This document shows, one piece after another, positions 41,282 through 50,833 of a stretch of 64,000 nt of DNA. The notes beneath the pieces were generated by a model. It saw only the letters and a list, made by a program, of their open reading frames with translations, made no database searches and had not been told where the DNA came from. Position 1 is the stretch's first letter; each line of letters opens with the position of its first letter. This DNA is from Pigmentiphaga litoralis (GTDB lineage: Bacteria > Pseudomonadota > Gammaproteobacteria > Burkholderiales > Burkholderiaceae_B). The stretch is from assembly GCF_014651835.1 (NCBI RefSeq), contig NZ_BMXQ01000001.1, positions 496,001 through 560,000 on the forward strand, in the 5' to 3' direction. The position numbers were made by a program, and so were the translations under genes.

Positions 41282-43642
41282 ATGTCTTATGTAGTGCCAT
41301 TCGAGCAGCTCCGCATGACGGATGTTGACTCAGTTGGAGGAAAGAACGCGTCGCTCGGCGAAATGATCAGCCAGCTCACCGACGCCGGCGTTCGTGTTCC
41401 TGGCGGCTTTGCCACCACTGCCGACGCGTTTCGCGCCTTCCTGAAGGATTCCGGCCTCGACAAGCGCATCAGCGATCGTCTTTCCAGCCTGAATCCGGAA
41501 GACGTGCGTGCGCTTGCCGACACCGGCGCCGAGATCCGTCAGTGGATCATCGAAGCACCGCTGTCGGATGCCTTCGAACAAGCCATCCGCACCGAATTTG
41601 CCAAGCTCGACGCTGACGGCAAGGGCTCGTTTGCCGTCCGTTCGTCCGCCACGGCAGAAGATCTGCCCGACGCATCGTTCGCCGGTCAGCAGGAAACCTA
41701 CCTGAACGTCGTCGGCATCGATGACGTGCTGGACAAGATCCGCCACGTCTTCGCCTCGCTGTACAACGACCGCGCCATCTCGTATCGCGTCCACAAGGGC
41801 TATGCCCACGCCGAAGTCGCTCTGTCGGCCGGTATCCAGCGCATGGTGCGTTCGGATTCGGGCGCAGCCGGCGTTGTCTTCACGCTGGACACCGAATCGG
41901 GCTTCCGTGACGTCGTCTTCGTGACATCGTCGTATGGCCTGGGCGAAACCGTGGTGCAGGGCGCCGTGAACCCGGACGAGTTCTACGTCTTCAAGGGTTC
42001 GCTGGAATCGGGCAAGTATCCGATCGTCAGCCGCCGCATCGGCTCCAAGCTGATCAAGATGGAATTCGATCCTGCCCGTACCGAAGGCCGCGCCGTGCGC
42101 ACGGTCGACGTCGCGCCGGAACTGCGCAACCGCTTCTCGCTGACCGACGACGACGTCATCGAGCTGTCGAAGTACGCCGTGATCATCGAAAAGCACTATG
42201 GCCGCCCGATGGACATCGAGTGGGGCCGTGATGGCGTGGACGGCAAGATCTACATCCTGCAAGCCCGCCCTGAAACCGTGAAGTCGCAGCAGTCGGGCAA
42301 CGAAGTGCAGTTGCGCTACCGCCTGAAGGCGTCGGGCAACGTGCTGGCTACCGGCCGCGCAATCGGCCAGAAGATCGGTTCGGGCCCGGTGCGCCTGGTG
42401 GCCGACATTTCCGACATGGACAAAGTCCAGCCCGGCGACGTGCTGGTGACCGACATGACCGACCCGAACTGGGAACCGGTCATGAAGCGTGCTTCCGCGA
42501 TCGTGACCAACCGCGGCGGCCGTACCTGCCACGCGGCCATCATCGCGCGCGAGCTGGGCATCCCGGCTGTCGTGGGCTGCGGTGACGCCACGCATATCCT
42601 GAAAGACGGCGCCCTGGTGACCGTGTCGTGCGCCGAAGGCGACGAAGGCCGCATCTATGACGGCCTGATCGAGACCGAAGTCGAGGAAGTGCGCCGCGGC
42701 GACATGCCCCCGATCGACATCAAGATCATGATGAACGTGGGCAACCCGCAACTGGCATTCGACTTTGCGCAGATCCCGAATGCGGGCGTGGGCCTGGCTC
42801 GCCTCGAGTTCATCATCAACAACAACATCGGTATCCACCCGAAAGCCATCCTCGACTATCCGAATATCGACGGCGAGCTGAAGAAGGCCGTGGAATCGGT
42901 GGCGCGCGGCTACGCCAGCCCGCGTGCGTTCTTCGTGGACAAGCTGGCCGAAGGCATTGCGACCATCGCCGCCGCCTTCCACCCCAAGACCGTGATCGTT
43001 CGCATGTCCGACTTCAAGTCGAACGAGTACCGCAAGCTGATCGGCGGTTCGCGCTACGAGCCCGAGGAAGAGAACCCGATGCTGGGCTTCCGCGGCGCGT
43101 CGCGCTACATCTCGGAAGAATTCGCCGAGTGCTTCCGCATGGAATGCGAAGCGCTCAAGCGTGTCCGTGAAGACATGGGCTTGACCAACGTCGAGATCAT
43201 GATCCCGTTCGTGCGTACCCTGAAGCAAGCCGAAAAAGTCATCGGTCTGCTGGCCGACAACGGCCTGAAGCGCGGCGAAAACGGCCTGCGCGTCATCATG
43301 ATGTGCGAAGTCCCGTCGAACGCCGTGCTGGCCGAGCAATTCCTCGAGTACTTCGATGGCTTCTCGATCGGTTCGAACGACCTGACGCAGCTGACGCTGG
43401 GCCTGGACCGCGATTCGGGTCTGGAACTGCTGGCCGCCGACTTCGACGAACGCGACCCGGCCGTGCAGGCTCTGCTCAAGATCGCCATCTCGGCATGCCT
43501 GAAGGCAGGCAAGTACGTGGGCATCTGCGGTCAAGGCCCGTCCGACCATCCCGACTTTGCCGTGTGGCTGAAAGAGCAGGGCATCCTGTCCATCTCGCTC
43601 AACCCCGACACCGTCGTGGATACGTGGAAGAAGTTGGCTTGA
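41282..43642 (+). CDS. ppsA: Phosphoenolpyruvate synthase
   Basis: 786 residues, normal length. The N-terminal ATP-binding domain starts [25 protein letters not shown]. The central phosphohistidine is about His417 in [13 protein letters not shown]. The C-terminal TIM-barrel has the catalytic Cys in [11 protein letters not shown]. It converts pyruvate, ATP and water to PEP, AMP and phosphate for gluconeogenesis. Paired divergently with its regulator ppsR and preceded by a structured leader. Confidence 0.97.
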   Translation: MSYVVPFEQLRMTDVDSVGGKNASLGEMISQLTDAGVRVPGGFATTADAFRAFLKDSGLDKRISDRLSSLNPEDVRALADTGAEIRQWIIEAPLSDAFEQAIRTEFAKLDADGKGSFAVRSSATAEDLPDASFAGQQETYLNVVGIDDVLDKIRHVFASLYNDRAISYRVHKGYAHAEVALSAGIQRMVRSDSGAAGVVFTLDTESGFRDVVFVTSSYGLGETVVQGAVNPDEFYVFKGSLESGKYPIVSRRIGSKLIKMEFDPARTEGRAVRTVDVAPELRNRFSLTDDDVIELSKYAVIIEKHYGRPMDIEWGRDGVDGKIYILQARPETVKSQQSGNEVQLRYRLKASGNVLATGRAIGQKIGSGPVRLVADISDMDKVQPGDVLVTDMTDPNWEPVMKRASAIVTNRGGRTCHAAIIARELGIPAVVGCGDATHILKDGALVTVSCAEGDEGRIYDGLIETEVEEVRRGDMPPIDIKIMMNVGNPQLAFDFAQIPNAGVGLARLEFIINNNIGIHPKAILDYPNIDGELKKAVESVARGYASPRAFFVDKLAEGIATIAAAFHPKTVIVRMSDFKSNEYRKLIGGSRYEPEEENPMLGFRGASRYISEEFAECFRMECEALKRVREDMGLTNVEIMIPFVRTLKQAEKVIGLLADNGLKRGENGLRVIMMCEVPSNAVLAEQFLEYFDGFSIGSNDLTQLTLGLDRDSGLELLAADFDERDPAVQALLKIAISACLKAGKYVGICGQGPSDHPDFAVWLKEQGILSISLNPDTVVDTWKKLA

Positions 43643-43700
43643 TGCTGGCCTGAAGTCTTGCCCGGTCACCGCATTCTGGCCACCGGGCAGGCATCAAACG

Positions 43701-43740
43701 AAGGGAGTTCCGTGCGTGCACGGCGCTCCCTTTGTCGTTT
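43701..43740 (+). terminator. Terminator after ppsA
   Basis: AAGGGAG/CTCCCTT outer arms enclose CCGTGC-GT-GCACGG, followed by a T-rich stretch. A second inverted repeat, GCCCGGT/ACCGGGC, lies just before it (43660-43687). Confidence 0.7.
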
Positions 43741-43829
43741 CTGGAGAGGATGTCATCCTTCATCGGTCATAATGGGGAGAACGCGGCGCAACCTGGGTTC
43801 CCCCTGCCGCCTGACCACAAGGAGACCGC

Positions 43830-44264
43830 ATGCAATTGGCCTGGATCTGGTTCGGCCTGATGGCCCTGGCCCTGATCGGCGAAGTCATGACCGGCACGTT
43901 CTACCTGCTGATCGTCGCGGCCGGCTTCGCCGTTGCTGGCGGCCTGGCGTATGTAGGCGTTTCCGTGCCCGTGCAGATCGCGGTGTGCGCCATTGCAGTG
44001 CTGGTCGCCACCCTGTTGCTGCGCAAGACGGGGGTGCTCAAGAAACGCGAGATCGACGCCTCGGGCAATGCCGACGTCAACATGGACATCGGCCAGACCG
44101 TCACGATCGACGTCTGGACCACGCCCCACACCGCGCGCGTCTGGTACCGCGGCACCCACTGGGAAGCGGAACTGGCCCCAGGCGCGGCCGCTACCGCAGC
44201 ACCCGGACGTTATGTCATCACCCACACGCGCGGCAACACGCTGGTCGTGTCACCCGCTGCTTAA
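43830..44264 (+). CDS. Short NfeD-family membrane protein
   Basis: 144 residues with AAGGAG upstream. Two or three hydrophobic segments (WIWFGLMALALIGEVMTGTFYLLIVAAGFAV region and a second one near 45-65) precede a C-terminal OB-fold of about 70 residues containing GQTVTIDVW and YRGTHWEAEL. It belongs to the short NfeD (YbbK-associated) class. These proteins pair with an SPFH protein in membrane microdomains; such a gene starts 13 bases downstream. Confidence 0.88.
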   Translation: MQLAWIWFGLMALALIGEVMTGTFYLLIVAAGFAVAGGLAYVGVSVPVQIAVCAIAVLVATLLLRKTGVLKKREIDASGNADVNMDIGQTVTIDVWTTPHTARVWYRGTHWEAELAPGAAATAAPGRYVITHTRGNTLVVSPAA

Positions 44265-44276
44265 TCAGGAGACCCC

Positions 44277-45215
44277 ATGAGTCCATCCACCATTGTTCTG
44301 CTCGTCCTGCTGTTCCTGGCCATCCTGATCGTCATCAAGGCGATCGCGATCGTGCCCCAGCAACATGCCTGGGTTGTTGAACGCCTGGGCAAGTTTGACC
44401 GCGTGCTGTCGCCGGGCGCGGGCTTCGTGATTCCGTTCATCGAACGGGTGGCCTACAAGCATTCGCTCAAGGAAATCCCGCTGGATGTCCCGAGCCAGGT
44501 ATGTATCACGCGCGACAACACGCAGCTGCAGGTGGACGGCATCCTGTACTTTCAGGTGACCGACGCGATGCGCGCGTCGTACGGGTCGTCCAACTACATC
44601 GTCGCCATTACGCAGCTGTCGCAGACTACGCTGCGGTCAGTGATCGGCAAGCTGGAACTGGACAAGACGTTCGAGGAACGCGAGCAGATCAACAGCAGCA
44701 TCGTGAATGCGCTGGACGAAGCCGCGTTGAACTGGGGCGTGAAGGTGCTGCGCTACGAGATCAAGGACCTGACGCCGCCCAACGAAATTCTGCGCGCCAT
44801 GCAGGCCCAGATCACGGCAGAACGAGAAAAGCGGGCGCTGATCGCGGCATCCGAAGGCCGTCGCCAGGAACAGATCAACATCGCCACCGGTGAGCGCGAA
44901 GCGTCGATTGCCCGGTCGGAAGGTGAAAAGCAGGCCCAGATCAACCAGGCGCAGGGTGAGGCGGCTGCCGTGCTGGCCATTGCCGAAGCCACGGCCAAGG
45001 CCATTACGCAGGTGGGCGAGGCCGTGCGCATGCCAGGCGGCATGGAAGCCGTGAACCTGAAGGTGGCCGAGCGTTATGTCGATGCGTTCAGCAACCTGGC
45101 GCAAAAGAACAACACGCTGATCGTTCCTGCCAACCTGGGTGACATCAGCGGCCTGATTGCATCGGCCATGACCGTGGTCAAGGCCAGCACGCCAACGCTG
45201 GACAAGGCGCGGTAA
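44277..45215 (+). CDS. SPFH/stomatin-like protein (QmcA/paraslipin type)
   Basis: 312 residues. An N-terminal membrane anchor (VLLVLLFLAILIVIKAIAIV) leads into the SPFH domain (AWVVERLGKFDRVLSPGAGFVIPFI), followed by a coiled coil rich in Glu/Ala/Gln (EREASIARSEGEKQAQINQAQGEAAAVLAIAEA). It oligomerises on the inner membrane and influences quality-control proteases and membrane order. The nfeD gene directly upstream is its usual partner. Confidence 0.93.
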   Translation: MSPSTIVLLVLLFLAILIVIKAIAIVPQQHAWVVERLGKFDRVLSPGAGFVIPFIERVAYKHSLKEIPLDVPSQVCITRDNTQLQVDGILYFQVTDAMRASYGSSNYIVAITQLSQTTLRSVIGKLELDKTFEEREQINSSIVNALDEAALNWGVKVLRYEIKDLTPPNEILRAMQAQITAEREKRALIAASEGRRQEQINIATGEREASIARSEGEKQAQINQAQGEAAAVLAIAEATAKAITQVGEAVRMPGGMEAVNLKVAERYVDAFSNLAQKNNTLIVPANLGDISGLIASAMTVVKASTPTLDKAR

Positions 45216-45337
45216 GTCCTCCGCGCCGGGGCAGGGCATGCGGCGTGACGGTGCACGGACCGCGTCACTGCAGAGGGCGTCGCGTGATCGTCACGCGCGC
45301 CCCGCATACTGCGCAGTGATCAGCCCGCCGTCATTGC

Positions 45338-45382
45338 GCTGTCGTCAATCTTGCGGTCGTCAATCCTGCGGTCGTCAATCTT
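45338..45382. repeat. Three 15-base tandem repeats running out of the smpB stop codon
   Basis: GC(T/G)GTCGTCAATC(T/C)T occurs at 45338-45352, 45353-45367 and 45368-45382. The third copy contains the smpB stop (45375-45377). Each repeat therefore carries a TGA in the smpB frame. Confidence 0.85.
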
Positions 45383-45833
45383 TGCTGCGCGTGTCGTGCT
45401 TCATGATCTGCGCCTTTTCACGCAGCCAGTCGCGTTCACGTTCGGTGTCCCGCTTGTCGAACTGCTTCTTGCCGCGCGCCAGGCCGAACTCCAGCTTGAT
45501 CAACGGGCCCTTGTAATGCAGATTGAGCGGGACCATCGTAAAGCCGCGCTGTTCGACCTTGCCGATCAGTTTGCTGATCTCGTCGGCCTTCAGCAGCAGC
45601 TTGCGGGTGCGGGTCGCGTCGGGGTGGATGTGGGTGGACGCGGTGGCCAGCGGGCTGACGTGCATGCCCAGCAGGTACATCTCGCCATCGCGCACGATCA
45701 CGTAGCCTTCCTTGAGCTGTACGCGGCCAGCGCGGATGGACTTGACCTCCCAGCCTTCGAGCACCAGACCGGCCTCGAAACGCTCGTCGATGAAGTAATC
45801 GTGGAATGCCTTGCGGTTCTCAATGATGCTCAT
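45375..45833 (-). CDS. smpB: SsrA-binding protein SmpB
   Basis: 152 residues. [31 protein letters not shown] is the classical N-terminal block, and the basic tail ([14 protein letters not shown]) contacts the ribosome. SmpB carries tmRNA to stalled ribosomes. It is divergent from ratA, an arrangement conserved in proteobacteria. The C-terminus ends in a 15-base tandem repeat. Confidence 0.97.
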   Translation of the reverse strand: MSIIENRKAFHDYFIDERFEAGLVLEGWEVKSIRAGRVQLKEGYVIVRDGEMYLLGMHVSPLATASTHIHPDATRTRKLLLKADEISKLIGKVEQRGFTMVPLNLHYKGPLIKLEFGLARGKKQFDKRDTERERDWLREKAQIMKHDTRSKD

Positions 45834-45889
45834 TCGTCAGGCCGGTAAAATAGTGAATTCTAGCAATTGCCATATTGGTTGACCCACGC

Positions 45890-46324
45890 ATGCATAAAGT
45901 GCAACGCTCGGTGTTGGTCCCCTACAGTGCGGAGCAGATGTTCGATCTGGTCGCCAAGGTAGAGGACTATCAAAAATTCCTTCCCTGGTGTGGTGGCTCC
46001 GAAGTCCGCAACCGTACCGACCAGGGTGAAGACGCGTCGGTCGTGATCCAGTTCGCCGGCTTGCGCCAGCGCTTCACGACGCGCAATACCCATGATTATC
46101 CACGGAGTATCTCACTCGCGCTCGTGGACGGGCCTTTTTCGGACCTGAACGGCAAATGGGAGTTCCAGAAGCTGGCCGAAGACGCCTGCAAGGTGATCTT
46201 CACGCTGGAATATTCCTTCTCCAGCCGCACGGTCGAAGCAATCATCGGCCCGGTCTTCAACCGCATCGCCTCGAGCTTCATCGACGCCTTTACCAAGCGC
46301 GCCGACGAGATCTATGGCGGCTGA
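45890..46324 (+). CDS. ratA: RatA-type START-domain protein (ubiquinone-binding / ribosome association toxin family)
   Basis: 144 residues from ATG 45890 (MHKVQRSVLV); an upstream in-frame codon adds five residues. It is a Coq10/START fold protein: YSAEQMFDLVAKVEDYQKFLPWC at the N-terminus and SRTVEAIIGPVFNRIASSFIDAFTKRA at the C-terminal helix. In E. coli RatA was reported to block 70S association, while homologues bind coenzyme Q; which role applies here is unknown. It overlaps rnfH by 11 bases. Confidence 0.92.
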   Translation: MHKVQRSVLVPYSAEQMFDLVAKVEDYQKFLPWCGGSEVRNRTDQGEDASVVIQFAGLRQRFTTRNTHDYPRSISLALVDGPFSDLNGKWEFQKLAEDACKVIFTLEYSFSSRTVEAIIGPVFNRIASSFIDAFTKRADEIYGG

Positions 46325-46703
46325 CAGCCCGCACTTGCCTGGGGGAGGGGCAGACGGCGGGGCCGCAACGCCCCGGGTGTTGCGCGACGCGCCGCCTGGC
46401 CAGATCGCCGTGCAGGTCTGTTTCGCGGACGTAAGCACGATCTGGCAGCGCGATGTGCAGCTGCCAGATGGATCGACGGTCGCCACCGCGATCGACGCCA
46501 GCGGCTTTCGCGGGGCCTATCCGAATGTGGATCCGGCGGTGCTTGGGGTGGGCATCTACGGCAAGGCGGTGCCGCTGACGACGCTGCTGCAGCCGCACGA
46601 CCGCATCGAGATCTATCGCGCGTTGCGGTTCGATCCCAAGGATTCGCGCCGCCGCCGTGCGGATCATCGTGCACGGCGGCTGCGGCAGGAGCGCGGCGGC
46701 TAG
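46314..46703 (+). CDS. RnfH family protein (beta-grasp fold)
   Basis: 129 residues overlapping the ratA end. After an Ala/Gly-rich N-terminal stretch of about 28 residues, IAVQVCFADVSTIWQRDVQLPDGSTVATAI and GIYGKAVPLTTLLQPHDRIEIYRAL match RnfH (UPF0125), followed by a basic tail ADHRARRLRQER. Function is unknown. The ratA-rnfH pair next to smpB is a standard proteobacterial neighbourhood. Confidence 0.9.
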   Translation: MAADSPHLPGGGADGGAATPRVLRDAPPGQIAVQVCFADVSTIWQRDVQLPDGSTVATAIDASGFRGAYPNVDPAVLGVGIYGKAVPLTTLLQPHDRIEIYRALRFDPKDSRRRRADHRARRLRQERGG

Positions 46704-46716
46704 CCCCAGTGGCTAG

Positions 46717-47883
46717 CTAGGCCTGGATCGGCTCCTGCACGTTGCCGGTGATGCGCTGGCCAACGTCATATCGCGCAGGGGTCAGCGTAAAGCGCGCCTG
46801 CTGCTCGAGCATCTCGCTTGCCAACGGCAAATACACGGGGCGTTCCTGTTCCGCGTCTGGATAGCCGATCATGCCGGTCGGGCAGTGCCGTCCATCGAAC
46901 CAGCCGGGGTAATCCGTGACGGGATACAGGCAGATCCCCTGGATGTCGGCGCCCATGCTGCGGGCCGCGGCGACTTCGTCGCACACATAACGCAGCCACG
47001 GCACCCGCAAGTCCCCTTCGGCACCTGTCTCGGCAATCAGGATGGGCCGCTGATACCTGTTGTGCACCTGCATCAGCAACTCGCGAAAGGGCCGATAGTC
47101 CGGCTCGCCGCGTTCGATCCGCGGGCCTTCCAGTCGCCATTGGTTGTGCGAATAGAAGTTCACCCCGATCACATCCAGGTTGTCGCGGCGGCCACCCAGA
47201 CCGTGGCTGCGCGCACCGGCGATCATGTCCCAAGCCTCGTACTGGCCCTGGGTCGCATGCTCGGCCGCGTCGAATTCGTCGGGCGTATTCGGCGCGACAT
47301 TGATCACCGGGTCGGCCAGCATGAAGCGCGCACGCGGGTCCACCTGCCGGATCGCCGCAATGCCGGCGCAGGTTGCCCGCACCAGTTGGCGCTTGAGTTC
47401 GGCGCCCCGGCCCAGCCCCATCGGGCCGAAGTGCGCCATGTCACCGCCGGCCCACGACCAGTACGAAATCTCGTTGACCGGGCAATACCACGGCACATCG
47501 TCCGACTCGTCCCGCACGATAGCCGCCGCCGCGGCGGCAAATCGGGCGAAACGATCCGGAAAGGCGGGACTGAAGGGATCCACATCGGCCGGATAGCCAT
47601 AGTGGCACAGGTCCCAGATCACCTGCATTCCATGGTCTTGCGACGCCCGCAGCATCGGCAGGAAACTGCTCCAGTCATACTGCCCCGGAGCGGTCTCGAT
47701 CAGATGCCAACGCAGGCCGTCCCGCACCGTGCGGATGCGATACCGCGCCAGCGCGGTGTAGTCGGCACCCGGGTGCAGGGCATGTCCGGTATCCACCAGC
47801 AGATCGTGGCTCGCGCCATCGGGCCGCCGGTGGGTCGAACATTCGAAGCCCCCCTGCATGAAACTCCGAAACAGCGCACTCAT
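46717..47883 (-). CDS. Clan GH-A glycoside hydrolase (beta-glucosidase-like)
   Basis: 388 residues from ATG 47883, which overlaps the upstream stop by ATGA. TIM-barrel glycosidase: CPVNEISYW supplies the NE acid/base (E138), and ILIAETGAEGD supplies the candidate nucleophile (E285). The N-terminus MQGGFECSTHRR resembles GH1 entry strands, but the protein is shorter than classical GH1 enzymes (about 450). No signal peptide is seen, so it is probably cytoplasmic. Coupling to the glycosyltransferase-Glf fusion suggests a role in making, editing or recycling a galactofuranose-containing glycan. The exact substrate is unknown. Confidence 0.75.
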   Translation of the reverse strand: MSALFRSFMQGGFECSTHRRPDGASHDLLVDTGHALHPGADYTALARYRIRTVRDGLRWHLIETAPGQYDWSSFLPMLRASQDHGMQVIWDLCHYGYPADVDPFSPAFPDRFARFAAAAAAIVRDESDDVPWYCPVNEISYWSWAGGDMAHFGPMGLGRGAELKRQLVRATCAGIAAIRQVDPRARFMLADPVINVAPNTPDEFDAAEHATQGQYEAWDMIAGARSHGLGGRRDNLDVIGVNFYSHNQWRLEGPRIERGEPDYRPFRELLMQVHNRYQRPILIAETGAEGDLRVPWLRYVCDEVAAARSMGADIQGICLYPVTDYPGWFDGRHCPTGMIGYPDAEQERPVYLPLASEMLEQQARFTLTPARYDVGQRITGNVQEPIQA

Positions 47884-50348
47884 GGGCGTGCGTACACGGC
47901 TTCGTCGTCGTTCACCGCAGCCGGCGCATCCTGCAGGGCGGCGTTGCGGGCAGCTTCCTCCTGCTGAATGTGCTGGTAGGCGCTGAGCGCCTGCGCCACC
48001 ACCTGGTCCATGTTGTAGTAGCGATAGCACGCCAGGCGACCCACGAAGATCACGTTCGGCGTGGCGTCGGCCAGGGCCTGATACCGGCGATACAGTTCCT
48101 GGTTCTCGGGACGCGGCACCGGATAGTAAGGATCGCCTTCGGCCATCGGGAATTCATACGTCAGGCTGGTCTTGGCGTGCTGCTGACCGGTCAGGTGCTT
48201 GTACTCGGTAATGCGGGTGTACGGCGTCGCTTCGGCCGGATAGTTGACGGTGCCAACCGATTGGAAATTCTCGACGGGCAGCGTGGTGTGTTCAAAGCGC
48301 AGCGACCGGTAAGGCAGCTTGCCAAACCGATGCTTGAAGAACTCATCGATCGGGCCGGTATAGATCAGCTTGTCGTACTGCACTTCGCCCTCCAGATCCT
48401 GGAAGTCGGTGCTGGTCATCACGCTGATGTTCGGATGATTCAGCATGTTCTCGAACATCCGCGTGTAGCCATGCAGCGGCATGTTCTGGAAGCTGTCCGT
48501 AAAGTAGCGATCATCCGTCGATGTGCGCGTCGGCACCCGTGCCGCCACCGACTTGTCGAGCTCGCTCGGGTCCAGGCCCCACTGCTTGCGGGTATATCCC
48601 TGGAAGAATTTTTCGTACAGCTCGCGGCCGATCTGCGAGACCACCACGTCTTCCGACGTCTTGATGTCCGCAACCTTTTCGGCACGTGCCGCCAGGAAGG
48701 CCTGCGCGTCGTCCGCCGTGAACTCGCGGCCATACAGGCGCGACAAGGTGGTCAAGTTGATCGGCATTGGCACCAGCTGCTCGTCGACGCGGGCGAGCAC
48801 ACGGTGCTCATACGGACGCCATTGAGTAAAGCGTGACAGGTAGTCGGCCACCTTCTCCGAATTGGTGTGGAAGATGTGCGGACCGTACTTGTGTACGAGC
48901 AGGCCATCTTCGTTGTAGTGGTCGTACGCGTTGCCCGCGATGTGGGGACGCTTGTCCACGACCAGCACACGCTTGTTCGAGCCCGCCGCCAGACGCTCGG
49001 CCAATACGGCACCCGCAAAGCCGGCGCCAACGATCAGGTAGTCATACCGCGGCGCAGACGAACCCTTGCCGGCACGCGATGCCTTGCCGGGGTCCAGCCG
49101 CGTCACGGCTGCCGCAGCAGAGTCCTTGGACGCGTCAAGCGCCCGGGCGCGCTGCGCGCGGTTGATGGCGTCACGCATGCCTTCCCAGGTTTTGTCCCAG
49201 GACATCTCGCCAAGAATCGCATCGGCCTTGGCGCGGACGGTACCAGTGTCCTTGGCGTCTTTCAGGGCGGCTTCGATCTCGGTCTCGAATTCCTTCGCAT
49301 TGGACGCGATATGCACCAGGTCCGTATGACCGTAGGTCCGCATCACGTCCATGATCGGGGTCGACACGACCGGCTTGCCGCCGGCCAGGTACTCGGGCGT
49401 CTTGGTCGGGCTGATGAAGCGCGTCGATTCGTTCATCGCAAACGGCATCAGCGCGACGTCGCATCCGCCCAGGTAGCCAGGCAGTTGCTCGTAGCTTTTC
49501 GAGCCCAGGTAATGGATGTTTGCGGCACGGGGCAGGGTGGCCGGGTCGATCTTGACGATCGGGCCCACCAGCACGATCTGCCAGTCCGGCCGCTGGCTGG
49601 CGAGTTGACCCACCAGGTCGATGTCGAACCGTTCATCCAGCACGCCGTAGAAACCCAGGCGCGGATGCGCGATGTTGCGCTGATCCTGCGGCTCGTCCTG
49701 ATCGGCGCGCGCGGCGCGGAAATGGCCGACGTCGACGCTGCTCGGGAAGGCGTGGGCATTGACGTGCACGCGGCGCTTGGCTTCGTACAGGCTGTAGCCG
49801 CCGGTAAAGACCACGTCGGCACGGGACATCAGTTCACGTTCGCGCTCGACCAGTTGCGGGGGCGCGCCACGGAAAGCCGACAGTTCGTCCATGCAGTCAT
49901 AGACCAGCAGCGACGGCTGCAGATGCGAGCTGAACGCCAGGCTCATCGGTGTGTAGTACCAGAGCATGAACTGCGCAAAGTTCTGCTCGGCCATGAAGGC
50001 GTCGAGCAGGCGGCGCTGCTGCGCTTCCGCAGTCGCGTGGTCGCCCACGGCCGGCAGGCGCGGCACCAGGACGCACACGCCGTCCTTGGTCATGCGGCGT
50101 TCCAGGAACGCTTCGGAACCGTCAGTCGGGATCGGTTCTTCGAAATAAAAGACAGCCTGAGACTTCGCGAACCGCGACAGCAGATGCTGCGGGCGTTGGT
50201 ACACGAAGTCCCAACGAAGGTGGGAAAAACAGATCAGAGCAGGCCGTTCACGTGTCAGCCACCCATCGTCGGACACGAAAGGGATGATGTTGGTGGCGCG
50301 TGCGCCGTCGCCGCGGGACTGCATACCGTCAAGGCCTGCCGGATTCAT
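47880..50348 (-). CDS. glf: Glycosyltransferase / UDP-galactopyranose mutase fusion
   Basis: 822 residues from ATG 50348 with AGAGG upstream. Residues about 30-400 form a GT-B glycosyltransferase (FSHLRWDFVYQRPQHLLSRF; GFYGVLDERFDIDL; SPTKTPEYLAGGKPVVST). An Ala/Lys/Ser linker (about 405-433) leads to a complete Glf: the FAD motif YLIVGAGFAGAVLAERL at about 435, HKYGPHIFHTN, FQGYTRKQWG, and the C-terminal FVGRLACYRYYNMDQV. Glf isomerises UDP-Galp to UDP-Galf, so donor synthesis and transfer may be joined in one polypeptide. A glycosidase gene is translationally coupled downstream. Confidence 0.88.
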   Translation of the reverse strand: MNPAGLDGMQSRGDGARATNIIPFVSDDGWLTRERPALICFSHLRWDFVYQRPQHLLSRFAKSQAVFYFEEPIPTDGSEAFLERRMTKDGVCVLVPRLPAVGDHATAEAQQRRLLDAFMAEQNFAQFMLWYYTPMSLAFSSHLQPSLLVYDCMDELSAFRGAPPQLVERERELMSRADVVFTGGYSLYEAKRRVHVNAHAFPSSVDVGHFRAARADQDEPQDQRNIAHPRLGFYGVLDERFDIDLVGQLASQRPDWQIVLVGPIVKIDPATLPRAANIHYLGSKSYEQLPGYLGGCDVALMPFAMNESTRFISPTKTPEYLAGGKPVVSTPIMDVMRTYGHTDLVHIASNAKEFETEIEAALKDAKDTGTVRAKADAILGEMSWDKTWEGMRDAINRAQRARALDASKDSAAAAVTRLDPGKASRAGKGSSAPRYDYLIVGAGFAGAVLAERLAAGSNKRVLVVDKRPHIAGNAYDHYNEDGLLVHKYGPHIFHTNSEKVADYLSRFTQWRPYEHRVLARVDEQLVPMPINLTTLSRLYGREFTADDAQAFLAARAEKVADIKTSEDVVVSQIGRELYEKFFQGYTRKQWGLDPSELDKSVAARVPTRTSTDDRYFTDSFQNMPLHGYTRMFENMLNHPNISVMTSTDFQDLEGEVQYDKLIYTGPIDEFFKHRFGKLPYRSLRFEHTTLPVENFQSVGTVNYPAEATPYTRITEYKHLTGQQHAKTSLTYEFPMAEGDPYYPVPRPENQELYRRYQALADATPNVIFVGRLACYRYYNMDQVVAQALSAYQHIQQEEAARNAALQDAPAAVNDDEAVYARP

Positions 50349-50833
50349 AGGGACCTCTATGAGAAAAGGAATTGGGACGCGTGGCATGCGTCCGACCGAG
50401 GGAGAGGGTCCCGTGGACAGGTGGAAGGCATGCCGACGCACCGTTCACGCAATTGGTGTTCCTGAAAGACGGTCGCGGACCGTGAAATGTCGCAAGCTTC
50501 AGGGTTTTGGCGTTTTCGGTAAGGCCTTGCGGGGCGACTGATCCGGTCGCCCGGACATCGTTTTGTCATACGACGCCCGGCAAAGGTCGGACGCGATCGA
50601 ATCGTGGTGCTCAACGGTTGCCGGCTTTGAAGCGCCCCAGTTTCGATTGAAACCGTTCGTTTTTATGGCGTGGTAACCAGATACAGGCGATTTTTGGCCT
50701 TCGCAGCGCAGCAATCAGCACACACATGGTCGAGCAGCAATTCCCCTTTTCGCCTGTCCGCGTCATTTCTGACTTACTGAACAGGACAGGGCGGCCGCCT
50801 ATAATTTGTGCACACTGACCCCCTGGCGCCGTG
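50349..50833. other. 485-base intergenic region between glf fusion and LysR gene
   Basis: No convincing gene. It must hold both divergent promoters. The right half (50640-50760) is more A+T-rich than its surroundings. The only clear signal is the TATAAT of the LysR promoter listed separately. Confidence 0.6.
50778..50805 (+). promoter_or_regulatory. Candidate promoter of the LysR gene
   Basis: A consensus TATAAT at 50800-50805 is preceded by TGAACA (50778-50783) at 16 bases. The LysR start is about 28 bases downstream. Confidence 0.5.
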
